Below are positions 8,166-16,364 of a DNA stretch of 64,000 bases, in pieces. The translations under genes were made by a program, and so were the position numbers. The notes below the pieces were generated by a model. It saw nothing but the letters and a program-made list of their open reading frames with translations. It was not told where the DNA came from and made no database searches. Every line of letters starts with the position of its first letter. The stretch's first letter is position 1. Source of the DNA: Verrucomicrobiota bacterium (lineage in GTDB: Bacteria > Verrucomicrobiota > Verrucomicrobiia > Opitutales > Opitutaceae); NCBI GenBank assembly GCA_016235555.1, contig JACRKC010000030.1:53150-117149 (forward strand), read 5' to 3'.

Positions 8166-9962
8166 ATGGAAAAACGCCCGTTCTCCGAACTCGGTCTCTC
8201 GCCTGAACTGCTCAAGGCCGTCGACAAGCTGGGATTCGAGGAGGCGTCGCCGATCCAGACGGCGGTGATCCCCGTCGCGCTCACGGGCAAGGATGTCGTC
8301 GGCCAGTCCTCCACGGGCTCGGGCAAGACCGCGGCGTTTGCGATTCCGGCGATCGAGCGGGTGGATCCGAAGCTGCGGGCCGTGCAGGTGCTCGTGCTGT
8401 GCCCGACGCGCGAACTCGCGGTGCAGGTGGCGGAGGAGGTGGGCAAGCTGGCGTTCTTCAAGCGCGGGGTGCGCGAGGTGCCGATCTACGGCGGGCAGAG
8501 CTACGAGCGGCAGTTCCGGGCGCTCGACGCCGGCGCGCAGGTGGTGATCGGCACGCCCGGTCGGGTGATGGATCACATGGACCGCGGCACGCTGCGGCTC
8601 GACGCGCTCCAAGTCGTCGTGCTCGACGAGGCGGACCGGATGCTCGACATGGGCTTCCGCGACGACATCGAAAAGATTCTCTCCGCCGTGCCGGAATCGC
8701 GGCAGCTGTTGTTCTTCTCGGCGACGATGCCGCGGGAGATCCAGGACCTCATCAAGCGCTACAGCCGCGACCCGGCGTGGATCAAGATCGAGGCGCTCGC
8801 GCAGAACCGACCGCAGGTCGAGCAGGTGTGGTTTGAAGTCGACCGCCGCTCAAAGATCGAGGCGCTCACGCGCCTGATCGACGTGAACGATTTCCGCTAC
8901 GGCATCATTTTCTGCAGCACCAAAATCATGGTCGACGACCTGGATGAGCACCTGCACTCGCGCGGCTACGCGACGGACCGGTTGCACGGTGACATTTCGC
9001 AGGCGCAACGCGACCGGGTGATGCAGAAGTTCCGCGAGCGGAAGTTCGAGTTCCTCGTGGCGACGGATGTCGCGGCGCGCGGTCTCGATGTCGACGACCT
9101 CGAGGTGGTGTTCAACTACGATCTGCCCAACGATGCCGAGGACTACACGCATCGCATCGGCCGCACGGGCCGCGCGGGCCGGAAAGGGCGGGCCTTCACG
9201 TTCGTCTCGGGTCAGGAGCTCTACAAACTGCAGGGCATGGTGCGCTGGGCGAAGCTCGATGTGCGACGCGGCCGCATCCCCTCCCTCGACGAGGTGGAGG
9301 AGGCGAAGACCAATGTGTTTTTCGAGCGCATCCGGGCGACCCTCGATGCGAAGCAATTCAAGCCCCACGACCGCATGATCGACCGGCTGCTCGACCAGGG
9401 TTACGCCAGCACGGACATCTGTTCGGCGCTCATCCACTTGTTGCACGGGGGCGAATCCGGCAGTGCCGCGCCGGCCCCCGCCGTGGCTCCGAAGACCCCC
9501 GAAGGGGCCCCGGCGTGGGTGAAGAAGGCGATGTCGCCCAAGCCCGGGCCTGAAGTGGAGCGCGTTGCCCCCAACGCGCTTCCGTCGCCGGCAGGGAAGC
9601 CACCGACTGAATCTCCCGTTGACGAAGACGAGGATCGCGAAAGCGCGTTGGAGGCAACGCGCTCCACCTCCAAGTCGAAATACGAGCGCCCCGCGCGCAC
9701 GGGCCGCGAGCCGGGATTCACGACGGTTTTCCTGAACGTCGGGCGCAAGCAGCTCATCACCCCCGCCGACGTGGTGGGCAAAATCGCCGGCGTGACGCGC
9801 CTCCCGGCGAATGTGGTCGGCGCGATCGACATCCACCAACGCCACACGCTGGTCGACGTGGCCGAGGGGCACGCGCTCGCCGTGATTCAGAAGCTCGGCG
9901 GCATCAAGATGAAGGGGGTCGCCCTCGCGCCGACGCTCGCCCAGCCCGGCACAGCATCGTAA
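8166..9962 (+). CDS. DEAD-box RNA helicase with DbpA-type RNA-binding domain
   Basis: 598 residues. The Q motif FSELGLSPELLKAVDKLGF and Walker A SSTGSGKT are followed by PTRELAVQ, GTPGRVMD, VVLDEADRMLDMGF, FFSATMP, and the second RecA domain with FCSTK, ARGLDVDDLEVV and HRIGRTGRAG. The C-terminus (TVFLNVGRKQLITPADVVG through IKMKGVALAP) is the DbpA RRM-like domain, which in DbpA/DeaD proteins directs binding to 23S rRNA, so a role in ribosome assembly or RNA remodelling is likely. ATG 8166 starts at the Q motif as in relatives. The linker before the DbpA domain contains an in-frame palindromic element (9552-9671) also present in the KimA-like gene. Confidence 0.93.
   Translation: MEKRPFSELGLSPELLKAVDKLGFEEASPIQTAVIPVALTGKDVVGQSSTGSGKTAAFAIPAIERVDPKLRAVQVLVLCPTRELAVQVAEEVGKLAFFKRGVREVPIYGGQSYERQFRALDAGAQVVIGTPGRVMDHMDRGTLRLDALQVVVLDEADRMLDMGFRDDIEKILSAVPESRQLLFFSATMPREIQDLIKRYSRDPAWIKIEALAQNRPQVEQVWFEVDRRSKIEALTRLIDVNDFRYGIIFCSTKIMVDDLDEHLHSRGYATDRLHGDISQAQRDRVMQKFRERKFEFLVATDVAARGLDVDDLEVVFNYDLPNDAEDYTHRIGRTGRAGRKGRAFTFVSGQELYKLQGMVRWAKLDVRRGRIPSLDEVEEAKTNVFFERIRATLDAKQFKPHDRMIDRLLDQGYASTDICSALIHLLHGGESGSAAPAPAVAPKTPEGAPAWVKKAMSPKPGPEVERVAPNALPSPAGKPPTESPVDEDEDRESALEATRSTSKSKYERPARTGREPGFTTVFLNVGRKQLITPADVVGKIAGVTRLPANVVGAIDIHQRHTLVDVAEGHALAVIQKLGGIKMKGVALAPTLAQPGTAS
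9552..9671. repeat. In-frame palindromic element (family F, copy 2) inside the helicase linker
   Basis: Ends GAAGTGGAGCGCGTTG-n4-CAACGCGCTT and AAGCGCGTTG-n4-CAACGCGCTCCACCTC are near-identical to the ends of 5962-6083. The first arm is translated EVERVAPNAL, the same peptide as in the transporter; the second arm gives SALEATRSTSK. The 60-base centre has no match to copy 1. Confidence 0.85.
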
Positions 9963-9982
9963 CTCCGCGGCTGGCCGCGCCC

Positions 9983-10012
9983 TTGACACTCGCGGCGCGC
10001 GGCCATTATCAC
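9983..10012 (+). promoter_or_regulatory. Sigma-70-type promoter for the HNH gene
   Basis: TTGACA (9983-9988), an 18-base spacer and TATCAC (10007-10012). The expected start of transcription is around 10018-10020, only a few bases before the ATG at 10023, so the transcript would be leaderless or nearly so. No Shine-Dalgarno sequence precedes that ATG. Confidence 0.5.
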
Positions 10013-10022
10013 CTCGGCCCCG

Positions 10023-10640
10023 ATGGAAGCCGCGCTCGACCAACCGGTGCTCGTGCTCAACCGCCTCTGGCAGGCGGTCAATGTCATCGGCGCCCGCCGC
10101 GCCTTCGGGTTGCTCGCCCGGGGGCACGCGCACGTCGTCCATCACCACGAGGACGATTTCCGCACGTTCTCGATGTTGGATTGGATCAATTTCTCGACGC
10201 ACAATCCGCCGCTGACCGCGCTCGAGGCGGTGCACACGCCCACGCGCACGATCCGGCTCCCGCGCGTGATCCTGCTGACGTTTTTCGACAAGCTGCCGTG
10301 CAAGGAGCTGAAGCTCACCCGCAACAACGTCTTCGAGCGCGACAAGACGACCTGCCAGTATTGCGCGCGCGTGCTGCCCCGCGAGCAGCTCAACCTCGAC
10401 CACGTGATCCCGCGCGACTACGGCGGGAAGACGACGTGGGAGAACATCGTGTGCTCGTGCATCAAGTGCAATACGCGCAAGGCGAACCGCCTCCCGCACG
10501 AGGCCGGGATGCGCCTGATCCGCAAGCCGGTCCGTCCGAAGTGGCGGCCCGTGATCTCGCTCGTGCTCGGCAACCAGCACCGGGAGATGTGGAAAGACTT
10601 CCTCGACCTGGCCTACTGGAACGTGGAACTGGAGGAGTGA
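10023..10640 (+). CDS. HNH endonuclease-domain protein
   Basis: 205 residues. The C-terminal half carries a zinc-ribbon HNH nuclease: TCQYCARVLPREQLNLDHVI (first CxxC, then the LDHVIPR catalytic histidine), GGKTTWENIVCSCIKCNTRK (asparagine and second CxxC) and KANRLPHEAGMRL. The N-terminal ~80 residues (VLVLNRLWQAVNVIGARRAF) are the conserved leader of the chromosomal 'HNH endonuclease' family common in Verrucomicrobia, Planctomycetes and cyanobacteria. These are stable single-copy genes of unknown biological role; there is no restriction-modification partner nearby. Start chosen at the ATG right after a strong promoter. Confidence 0.88.
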   Translation: MEAALDQPVLVLNRLWQAVNVIGARRAFGLLARGHAHVVHHHEDDFRTFSMLDWINFSTHNPPLTALEAVHTPTRTIRLPRVILLTFFDKLPCKELKLTRNNVFERDKTTCQYCARVLPREQLNLDHVIPRDYGGKTTWENIVCSCIKCNTRKANRLPHEAGMRLIRKPVRPKWRPVISLVLGNQHREMWKDFLDLAYWNVELEE

Positions 10641-10690
10641 GGTTTTTGCTGCGCAAAAACCTGAAGGCGGCAGCGCGGCCGGACTTGCCC

Positions 10691-12154
10691 ATGAAAAAAT
10701 CCCTCTTGCCTGCGGCGCTCGCGCTCGCGGCGTTCGCCGCCGCGGCGCCACCGAACATCGTGTTCATCCTGTCCGACGATGTCGGCTACGGTGACCTCGT
10801 CTGCTACGGTGCGACCAAGGTCAAGACGCCCAACCTCGACCGGCTCGCACGGGAGGGCACCCGGTTCACCGACGCGCACAGCACCGCTTCGGTGTGCACG
10901 CCGACGCGTTTTGCCTTTATGAGCGGGCGCTACGCCTGGCGCCAGGCCGGCACCGGTATCGCCGCCGGCAACGCCACGCTGCTCATCAAGCCGTCCACCC
11001 CGACCGTGGCGTCGGTGCTCAAACAAGGCGGCTACGCCACCGGCATCGTCGGCAAGTGGCACCTCGGGCTGGGCGACACCACGCCGGATTTCAACAAGGA
11101 GATCGCGCCGGGGCCGCGCGAAATTGGATTCGATTACTCGTTCATCATTCCGGCGACCGGAGATCGCACACCCTGTGTATTCGTCGAAAACGGCCGCGTG
11201 GTCGGTCTCGATCCCAGCGACCCGATCGAGGTGAGCTACGGGAAGCGCATCGGCACGGATCCGACCGGCCTCGAGCGGCCGGATCTCCTCAAGATCAAGG
11301 CCGACCAGAGCCACTCGCAGGCCATCGTCAACGGCGTCAGCCGCATCGGCTACATGACCGGCGGGAAGAAAGCGCGCTGGGTGGACGAGGACATCGCCGA
11401 CACGCTGACGGCGAAGGCCGTGGCGTTTCTGGAAAAGCAAAAGGCCGGTCGCCCGTTCTTCCTCTACCTCGCGCCGCACGACATCCACGAGCCGATGGTG
11501 CCGCACCCGCGATTCCGGGGCACGAGCCAGTGCGGCTGGCGCGGCGATGTGATCCACCAACTCGACTGGACGGTGGGCGAAGTGCTCGGTGCGCTCGATC
11601 GGCTCGGGTTTGCGAAAGATACGCTCGTGATCTTCACGTCCGACAACGGCGGTGCGATCAAGAACACCTACGACGATGGCACCAACCATCTCCACGCCCT
11701 TCAGCCACCGAATGGCGCACTGCGCGGCCAGAAGGGCACGCTCTACGAAGGCGGACACCGCGTGCCGTTCATCGCCCGCTGGCCCGCCCGCATTCGCGCG
11801 GGCACGGGGTCGGCCGCCCTGATGGGGCACATCGACATGATGCCGACGTTCGCGGCGCTCGCGGGCCAGGCGCTGCCGAAAGGTGCGGCACCCGATGCCA
11901 TTGATGTGTCGAAAGCCCTGCTCGACCCGAAAGCGAAGGGCCGCGACACGCTCGTGTTGCAGAACAACAACCAGCAGCCGCTCGCCCTGCGCGCGGGGAC
12001 TTGGAAGCTGCTGACGCGGCCGAATGGCGCCAGCGAACTCTACGATCTCGCGAATGATCTGGCGGAGACGAAGAACCTCGCCGCCAGCGAACCGGAGCGC
12101 GCGAAGGAACTCGCCGCGCTGCTCGCGACCGAGCGCGCGAAGAGCGCACCGTGA
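10691..12154 (+). CDS. Secreted type I sulfatase (arylsulfatase family)
   Basis: 487 residues with a signal peptide (MKKSLLPAALALAAFAAAAP). The metal-binding N-terminus PNIVFILSDDVGYGDLVCYG is followed by the formylglycine signature SVCTPTRFAFMSGR, in which Cys69 should be oxidised to formylglycine by a maturase or sulfatase-modifying enzyme not encoded here. Further active-site blocks are GKWHLG, PFFLYLAPHDIHEPMVPH and VIFTSDNGGA. Probably acts in the periplasm or outside the cell, removing sulfate esters from polysaccharides; GALRGQKGTLYEGGHRVPFI is typical of polysaccharide sulfatases. The exact substrate is unknown. ATG 10691 gives the clean signal peptide. Confidence 0.92.
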   Translation: MKKSLLPAALALAAFAAAAPPNIVFILSDDVGYGDLVCYGATKVKTPNLDRLAREGTRFTDAHSTASVCTPTRFAFMSGRYAWRQAGTGIAAGNATLLIKPSTPTVASVLKQGGYATGIVGKWHLGLGDTTPDFNKEIAPGPREIGFDYSFIIPATGDRTPCVFVENGRVVGLDPSDPIEVSYGKRIGTDPTGLERPDLLKIKADQSHSQAIVNGVSRIGYMTGGKKARWVDEDIADTLTAKAVAFLEKQKAGRPFFLYLAPHDIHEPMVPHPRFRGTSQCGWRGDVIHQLDWTVGEVLGALDRLGFAKDTLVIFTSDNGGAIKNTYDDGTNHLHALQPPNGALRGQKGTLYEGGHRVPFIARWPARIRAGTGSAALMGHIDMMPTFAALAGQALPKGAAPDAIDVSKALLDPKAKGRDTLVLQNNNQQPLALRAGTWKLLTRPNGASELYDLANDLAETKNLAASEPERAKELAALLATERAKSAP

Positions 12155-12181
12155 GCGGACTGCGGGCGCATCGACTGAGTC

Positions 12182-12326
12182 TCGCGAAATTAGGGTGACC
12201 GAGAGTTTGGCGGTTCGGGGAGCGCACCCGTCCCGGGTGCGGGTGTCGGCGTCTCGCCGACACCTCCGAAGTCCTCGGCGAGACGCCGAGGCCAGCCCGC
12301 GGGACGCGGGCGCTCCCCGAGCCACC
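12182..12326 (+). repeat. Multi-hairpin repeat family E, copy 1
   Basis: An outer stem GGGGAGCGC / GCGCTCCCC encloses a row of tight hairpins: ACCCG-tcc-CGGGT, GGTGTCGGCG-tct-CGCCGACACC, CCTCGGCG-aga-CGCCGAGG and GCCCGCG-gga-CGCGGGC. An inverted copy with the same arrangement is at 27482-27630. Confidence 0.85.
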
Positions 12327-12516
12327 GGGTGTCTGTTTCCGAGGTGGGCGGGCACGTCCCCGTGCCCGCATGAGCGGGTGGCGCAGCCCCGTGGCTGCGA
12401 GCGCCAGCGAGTGAGTGCTCGCGAGCGGTCCACTCGCTGGCGCTCGCGGCTACCTGTCACGAACCCTCCGGGTCGCTCCAGGAGCTTTCTGGACGACCCG
12501 GCCCCTGGGTTCGTGA
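12327..12516. repeat. Three further palindromes in the gene-free island 12155-12764
   Basis: 12348-12370 holds GCGGGCACG-tcccCGTGCCCGC. 12391-12453 repeats the arms seen at 931-986 (GCGAGCGCCAGCGAG facing CTCGCTGGCGCTCGC). 12457-12516 is bounded by TCACGAACCC and GGGTTCGTGA with an inner CGGGTCG/CGACCCG. No coding sequence is credible in this stretch. Confidence 0.65.
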
Positions 12517-12561
12517 TGTTGTCCAGAAAGCGGGATGCGCGTGCGGACTGCGGCGCACGGA

Positions 12562-12712
12562 GGGCGCATCTCAGTTCTCTGCAAAGTGCGCGCCAGAGGG
12601 TGGGCCGGGCGCTCCGTGCACGGCCAGTTGACTTCAGTTCTCACTCGCCCCTGGCCGCCCGCGGAGCGGCCGGCCCACCTTTCGCCTCGCCGCAAGAATG
12701 TGTGATGCGCCC
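12562..12712. mobile_element. Miniature inverted-repeat element (family D, copy 1), 151 bp
   Basis: Begins GGGCGCATCTCAGTTCTCTG and ends with the inverted GCAAGAATGTGTGATGCGCC(C). Flanks are GCGCACGGA (12553-12561) and GAGCGCGGA (12713-12721), a 9-bp near-direct repeat (7 of 9). The core contains GGTGGGCCGGGCGCTCC facing GGAGCGGCCGGCCCACC, shared with copy 3. No transposase is encoded. Confidence 0.75.
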
Positions 12713-12764
12713 GAGCGCGGAGGGAAGCTTTGACAGCCTGAGCGGCCGGAGCACACTCGCAACG

Positions 12765-13319
12765 ATGCGCGCACCGGCCACTGAAGCGTTTACCGTAGCC
12801 GACTATCGGGCGATGCCCGAGGGGCCGCCCTATTACCAGCTCATCGAGGGGGAACTCACCACGGCGCCGTCACCGAACAGTTACCATCAGGACATCGCTG
12901 GAAACATCTTCTTCCTGCTCCGGCAGCACGTGCTCCGGCACCGCCTCGGCAAAGTCTGCATCGCGCCGCTCGATGTTTACCTGGCCGAGGATACCGTGGT
13001 GCGACCGGACGTCTTCTTCCTTTCGCCGGAGAATCTGCCGCTCCTGCGGGCGGACGGTGTGCATGGCGCACCGGATCTCGTGGTGGAAATCGTGTCGCCC
13101 GCGAACGGCCCGCTGGAGATGAAGCGCAAGCGCCCCCTCTACGCGCGCTGCGGCGTGCGCGAAGAATGGCTGATCGAGCCGGAACTCCAGCAAATCCACC
13201 GCTACGATTTCACGGTCGAGGTCGCGAAGGCGGCGCGCATCGTGGATAGCGAAGAGTCCTTCGAAACGCCGCTGTTGCCCGGACTCGTGATCCAGGCCGC
13301 CGAAGTGTTCCAACGCTGA
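12765..13319 (+). CDS. Uma2-family (DUF820, PD-(D/E)XK-like) protein
   Basis: 184 residues. Family hallmarks are 'FTVADYRAMPEGPPYYQLIEGEL' near the start, the nuclease-fold core VVRPDVFFLSPENL and 'GAPDLVVEIVSPANG', and 'LYARCGVREEWLIEPELQQI'. The acidic and EIVSP residues match the PD-(D/E)XK active-site arrangement, so a nuclease fold is likely, but no biochemical role is established for the family. Uma2 genes are abundant and often mobile in cyanobacteria, Planctomycetes and Verrucomicrobia. It sits just downstream of a repeat island, fitting an accessory gene. ATG 12765 is the family-typical start. Confidence 0.85.
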   Translation: MRAPATEAFTVADYRAMPEGPPYYQLIEGELTTAPSPNSYHQDIAGNIFFLLRQHVLRHRLGKVCIAPLDVYLAEDTVVRPDVFFLSPENLPLLRADGVHGAPDLVVEIVSPANGPLEMKRKRPLYARCGVREEWLIEPELQQIHRYDFTVEVAKAARIVDSEESFETPLLPGLVIQAAEVFQR

Positions 13320-13328
13320 GTCGATTTC

Positions 13329-13856
13329 ATGCTCGCGACCCTCGTGATGACTGTCATCGGCGCCGACCGGCCCGGACTTGTGCAATTGGTGGCCGCCCGC
13401 GTGGCGGACCACGGTGGCAACTGGCTGGAGAGCCGGATGTGTCACCTCGGCGGGCAGTTCGCCGGCATCCTGCGCGTGGAGGTCGCGAGCGAGCGTGTCG
13501 ATGAACTGGTGGGCGCGTTGCACCGGTTGGAGCAGCAGGGGCTGCGCGTGATCGTGCACGCGGAGGGGGCCGCGGCGGTGAAGGCGGCCGGTGTGGTCGC
13601 GACGCTGGAACTGGTCGGGCAGGATCGGCCCGGGATTTTACGCAGCGTGTCCGGCGTGCTGGCGGCGCACGGCGTGAACGTCGAGGAACTCGCCTCGGAG
13701 CGCGTGAGTGCGCCGATGGGCGGCGGCACGTTGTTTCAGGCTCGTGCGACGGTGCTCGTGCCGGCGACGGTGAATCTCGGTGCCGTGCGCGGTGATTTGG
13801 AGAAGATCGCGGCCGACCTGATGGTCGATCTGAAGCTCCAGCCCGCGAAGGGTTAG
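13329..13856 (+). CDS. Tandem ACT-domain protein, GcvR-like
   Basis: 175 residues comprising two ACT domains: MTVIGADRPGLVQLVAARV with NWLESRMCHLGGQFAGILRV, and LELVGQDRPGILRSVSGVL with HGVNVEELASE. This matches the GcvR family, in which paired ACT domains sense an amino acid (glycine in E. coli) and sequester the GcvA activator. No GcvA or glycine cleavage genes are near, so the regulated partner is unknown. The gene begins nine bases after the Uma2 stop and ends in a 4-bp tail-to-tail overlap with the Fsr-like transporter (13853-13856). Confidence 0.85.
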   Translation: MLATLVMTVIGADRPGLVQLVAARVADHGGNWLESRMCHLGGQFAGILRVEVASERVDELVGALHRLEQQGLRVIVHAEGAAAVKAAGVVATLELVGQDRPGILRSVSGVLAAHGVNVEELASERVSAPMGGGTLFQARATVLVPATVNLGAVRGDLEKIAADLMVDLKLQPAKG

Positions 13857-15136
13857 CGGGTGGGCGCCGCGGGCCGCTCGATTTGCGGCAGGAAAACCGT
13901 GAGCAACCCGAGCAGCGGCAGGAACGAGCACATGTGGTAGACGGTGTCGATGCCGGCGTGGTCCGCGAACCACCCGAGCAGCGCTGAGCCGATCCCGCCC
14001 AGGCCGAAGGCGAAACCGAAGAACAGCCCCGACACGAGTCCGACCCGGCTCGGAATCAGTTCCTGCGCGTAGACGATGATCGCGGAAAAGGCGGATGCCA
14101 ACACGACGCCGATCACCACGCTGAGCGCGCCGGTCCAAAACAAGTTGGCGTAGGGCAGGGCGATCGTGAACGGCGCCACGCCGAGGATGGAGCCCCAGAT
14201 CACGTATTTGCGGCCGAACCGGTCGCCCACGGGGCCGCCGATGATCGTGCCGGCGACCGCGGCGAGGAACAGAAACAGGTAGAGCTGCGCCTCGCGCACC
14301 GACACGGCGAATTTGTGGATGAGGAAAAACGTGTAGTAGCTGCCGAGGCAGGCGAGGTAGAAGTATTTCGAGAAGATCAGCACGATGAGGACGGCGAGCG
14401 CGCCGATCACGCGCCCGCGGCTCACGGGCAAAGGGCGGGCGGGGCGGGCCCGGCCGCCTTCGGCGTGATGTGCCGCGAGCTGCGCGCGATACCAGCGCCC
14501 GACGCGGGCGAGCAACGCGATCCCGGCGAGCGGCACGAGGGCGAACCACGCGATCTGAGATTGCGCGCGGTGCACGAGCACGACGGCGGCGAGCAGCGGC
14601 CCGAGGGCCGAACCGGCGTTGCCGCCGACTTGGAAGAGCGATTGCGCGAAGCCGTGCCGGCCGCCCGAGGCCAGGCGGGCGACGCGCGACGCCTCCGGGT
14701 GGAACACCGACGATCCGAGCCCGACCAGGGCCGCCGCCCCGAGCACCGCGGCGAACGTGTCCGCGAGCGAGAGCAGCACGACGCCGACGAGCGTGAACAC
14801 CATGCCGATCGCGAGCGAGAACGGCTGCGGCCGGTGATCGGTGTAAATGCCGACGAGCGGCTGGAGGAGCGAGGCCGTGAGCTGGAACGCGAGGGTGATG
14901 AGCCCGATCTGCGCGAAGGTGAGTCCGAGCTCGGCCTTGAGCAGCGGGTAGATCGCGGGGAGCAGCGACTGGATCGTGTCGTTGAGCAGGTGGCCGGCAC
15001 TGACGGCGAGGATGATGCGCAGCGCGGTGGCTGGCGCGGCGTCCGGACTTTGAGGTAGGAGCCTGCTTGCAGGCGATTCATTGCGTTCGCCATCGCCTGC
15101 AAGCAGGCTCCTACCTTCCGTGGGAGGAGGCGTCAT
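13853..15136 (-). CDS. MFS transporter, fosmidomycin-resistance (Fsr)-like
   Basis: 427 residues, 12 predicted helices. SAGHLLNDTIQSLLPAIYPL is the Fsr signature, followed by TDHRPQPFSLAIGM, GLGSSVFHPEASRVARLASG and 'GRHGFAQSLFQVGGNAGSALGPL'. Fsr-type exporters give resistance to fosmidomycin and related small phosphonates when overproduced; the physiological substrate is unclear. ATG 15136 overlaps the rlmN stop by four bases (ATGA), implying coupled translation. Residues ~8-28 are encoded by a perfect palindrome (15054-15115) and are not conserved; the conserved protein begins around residue 40 (RIILAVSAGHLL). Confidence 0.87.
   Translation of the reverse strand: MTPPPTEGRSLLAGDGERNESPASRLLPQSPDAAPATALRIILAVSAGHLLNDTIQSLLPAIYPLLKAELGLTFAQIGLITLAFQLTASLLQPLVGIYTDHRPQPFSLAIGMVFTLVGVVLLSLADTFAAVLGAAALVGLGSSVFHPEASRVARLASGGRHGFAQSLFQVGGNAGSALGPLLAAVVLVHRAQSQIAWFALVPLAGIALLARVGRWYRAQLAAHHAEGGRARPARPLPVSRGRVIGALAVLIVLIFSKYFYLACLGSYYTFFLIHKFAVSVREAQLYLFLFLAAVAGTIIGGPVGDRFGRKYVIWGSILGVAPFTIALPYANLFWTGALSVVIGVVLASAFSAIIVYAQELIPSRVGLVSGLFFGFAFGLGGIGSALLGWFADHAGIDTVYHMCSFLPLLGLLTVFLPQIERPAAPTR
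15054..15115. repeat. 24-bp perfect inverted repeat inside the Fsr-like gene
   Basis: GGTAGGAGCCTGCTTGCAGG(CGAT) at 15054-15077 faces its exact complement at 15092-15115 across 14 bases. It is read in frame as part of the transporter's N-terminal extension, close behind the start codon. Confidence 0.85.
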
Positions 15137-16251
15137 GCCGAGGCGACCGCGTCGCGTTCTTTTTCAGTCTTGAGCCGGAGCTGGCCGCAAGCGGCGTCGA
15201 TGTCGTGGCCTTTTTCGCGGCGGAGCGTGACGGAGATGCGGGCGGCGCGGAGCACGTCGGCGAATTTCTCCTGGCGCGTGAGCGACGGGCGTTTCCAGGG
15301 GAGACCCTCGACGCTGTTGTAGGGGATGAGGTTCACATGCGCGTGCAGGTCGCGCGCGATGTCGCGGAGGGCTGTGGCTTGGTCGAGCGAATCGTTGATG
15401 TCCTCGATGAGGATGAACTCGAGGGTGACCATGCGGCCGTGTTTCTCGGAAAACTCGCGGATGGCGGGGATGAGTTTCGCGAGCGGGTAGGCCTTGTTGA
15501 CCGGCATGATCTTCTCGCGGACCTCGTCGGTCGCACCGTGGAGCGAGATGGCGAGCCGGAAGCCGAGGGGCTCGTCGGCGAGTTTGAGGATTTTCGGCAC
15601 GAGGCCGCTGGTCGAGACGGTGATGCGGCGGGCGCCGAAGCCGAGGCCCCAGTCGGCGTTGAGGATGGTGAGGGCGCGGAGGAGGGCGTCGTAGTTGGCG
15701 AGCGGTTCGCCCATGCCCATGACCACGATGTTGTCGAAGGAGGCGAGTTCGGTGCGGGCGCGGGGCGTGAGCGAGTCCTCGCGGTAACAGACGTGGAGGA
15801 GTTGCGCGACGATCTCGCCGGCCGAGAGGTCGCGTTTGAGGCCGGCGAGGCCGCTGGCGCAGAAGGCGCAGGCCATCGCGCAGCCGACCTGGGTGGAGAT
15901 GCAGATGGTCTTGCGCGAGTGATCGACGCCGACGCCGTCCTGCGGGGCGCGGATGATCACGGTCTCGATGAGCGAGCGGTCGCGAAGTTCGAGCAGAAGT
16001 TTGTCGGTGACGTCGTGCGACTGTTTGTTGAGCACGAGATCGGCGGGCAGGAGGTCGAAGGTCTCGGCGAGCCAGGCGCGGAGCGGCTTCGAGAGGTTGG
16101 TCATGTCGTCCCACGTGCGGGCGCGCTTTTTGTAGAGCCAGTCGAGGATTTGCCTGGCGCGGAAGGCGGGTTCGCCCCGGGCGCGCAGCCGCTCGGTGAG
16201 CGAGTCGAGCGTCTCACCGGTGAGCGGCGGGCGGGCGGGCGTGAACTTCAT
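15133..16251 (-). CDS. rlmN: 23S rRNA/tRNA adenine-C2 methyltransferase RlmN
   Basis: 372 residues. The radical-SAM cluster motif is CAMACAFCASG (CxxxCxxC), preceded by TICISTQVG and followed by NIVVMGMGEPLANYDALLRA and RITVSTSGLVPKI, RLAISLHGATDEVREKIMPV, 'EFILIEDINDSLDQATAL' and the C-terminal SVTLRREKGHDIDAACGQL with the second catalytic cysteine. RlmN methylates A2503 of 23S rRNA and A37 of some tRNAs via a two-cysteine ping-pong mechanism. Start ATG 16251 matches the usual N-terminus. The gene is first in a two-gene unit with the Fsr-like exporter. Confidence 0.95.
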   Translation of the reverse strand: MKFTPARPPLTGETLDSLTERLRARGEPAFRARQILDWLYKKRARTWDDMTNLSKPLRAWLAETFDLLPADLVLNKQSHDVTDKLLLELRDRSLIETVIIRAPQDGVGVDHSRKTICISTQVGCAMACAFCASGLAGLKRDLSAGEIVAQLLHVCYREDSLTPRARTELASFDNIVVMGMGEPLANYDALLRALTILNADWGLGFGARRITVSTSGLVPKILKLADEPLGFRLAISLHGATDEVREKIMPVNKAYPLAKLIPAIREFSEKHGRMVTLEFILIEDINDSLDQATALRDIARDLHAHVNLIPYNSVEGLPWKRPSLTRQEKFADVLRAARISVTLRREKGHDIDAACGQLRLKTEKERDAVASA

Positions 16252-16364
16252 GCGGGCGCGGAGCGTAGGCGGGGCGCGGCCGGGCGCAAGCGGCCGGAGG
16301 GCGCAAATCGGCTTGCGTGCGGAGGGAAGCTCGACGCTCTGAAAGACGCGATGGGCGCCACGCG

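Noticed and set aside
12182..12326. Possible tRNA-like or known structured RNA
   Set aside because: The four-hairpin fold has no T-loop (GTTCGA), CCA end or anticodon stem, and it occurs as an inverted second copy; it is better treated as a repeat.
12562..12712. Transposase or insertion sequence gene associated with the repeats
   Set aside because: No reading frame in or beside any of the three elements has transposase motifs; the elements are too small to encode one.
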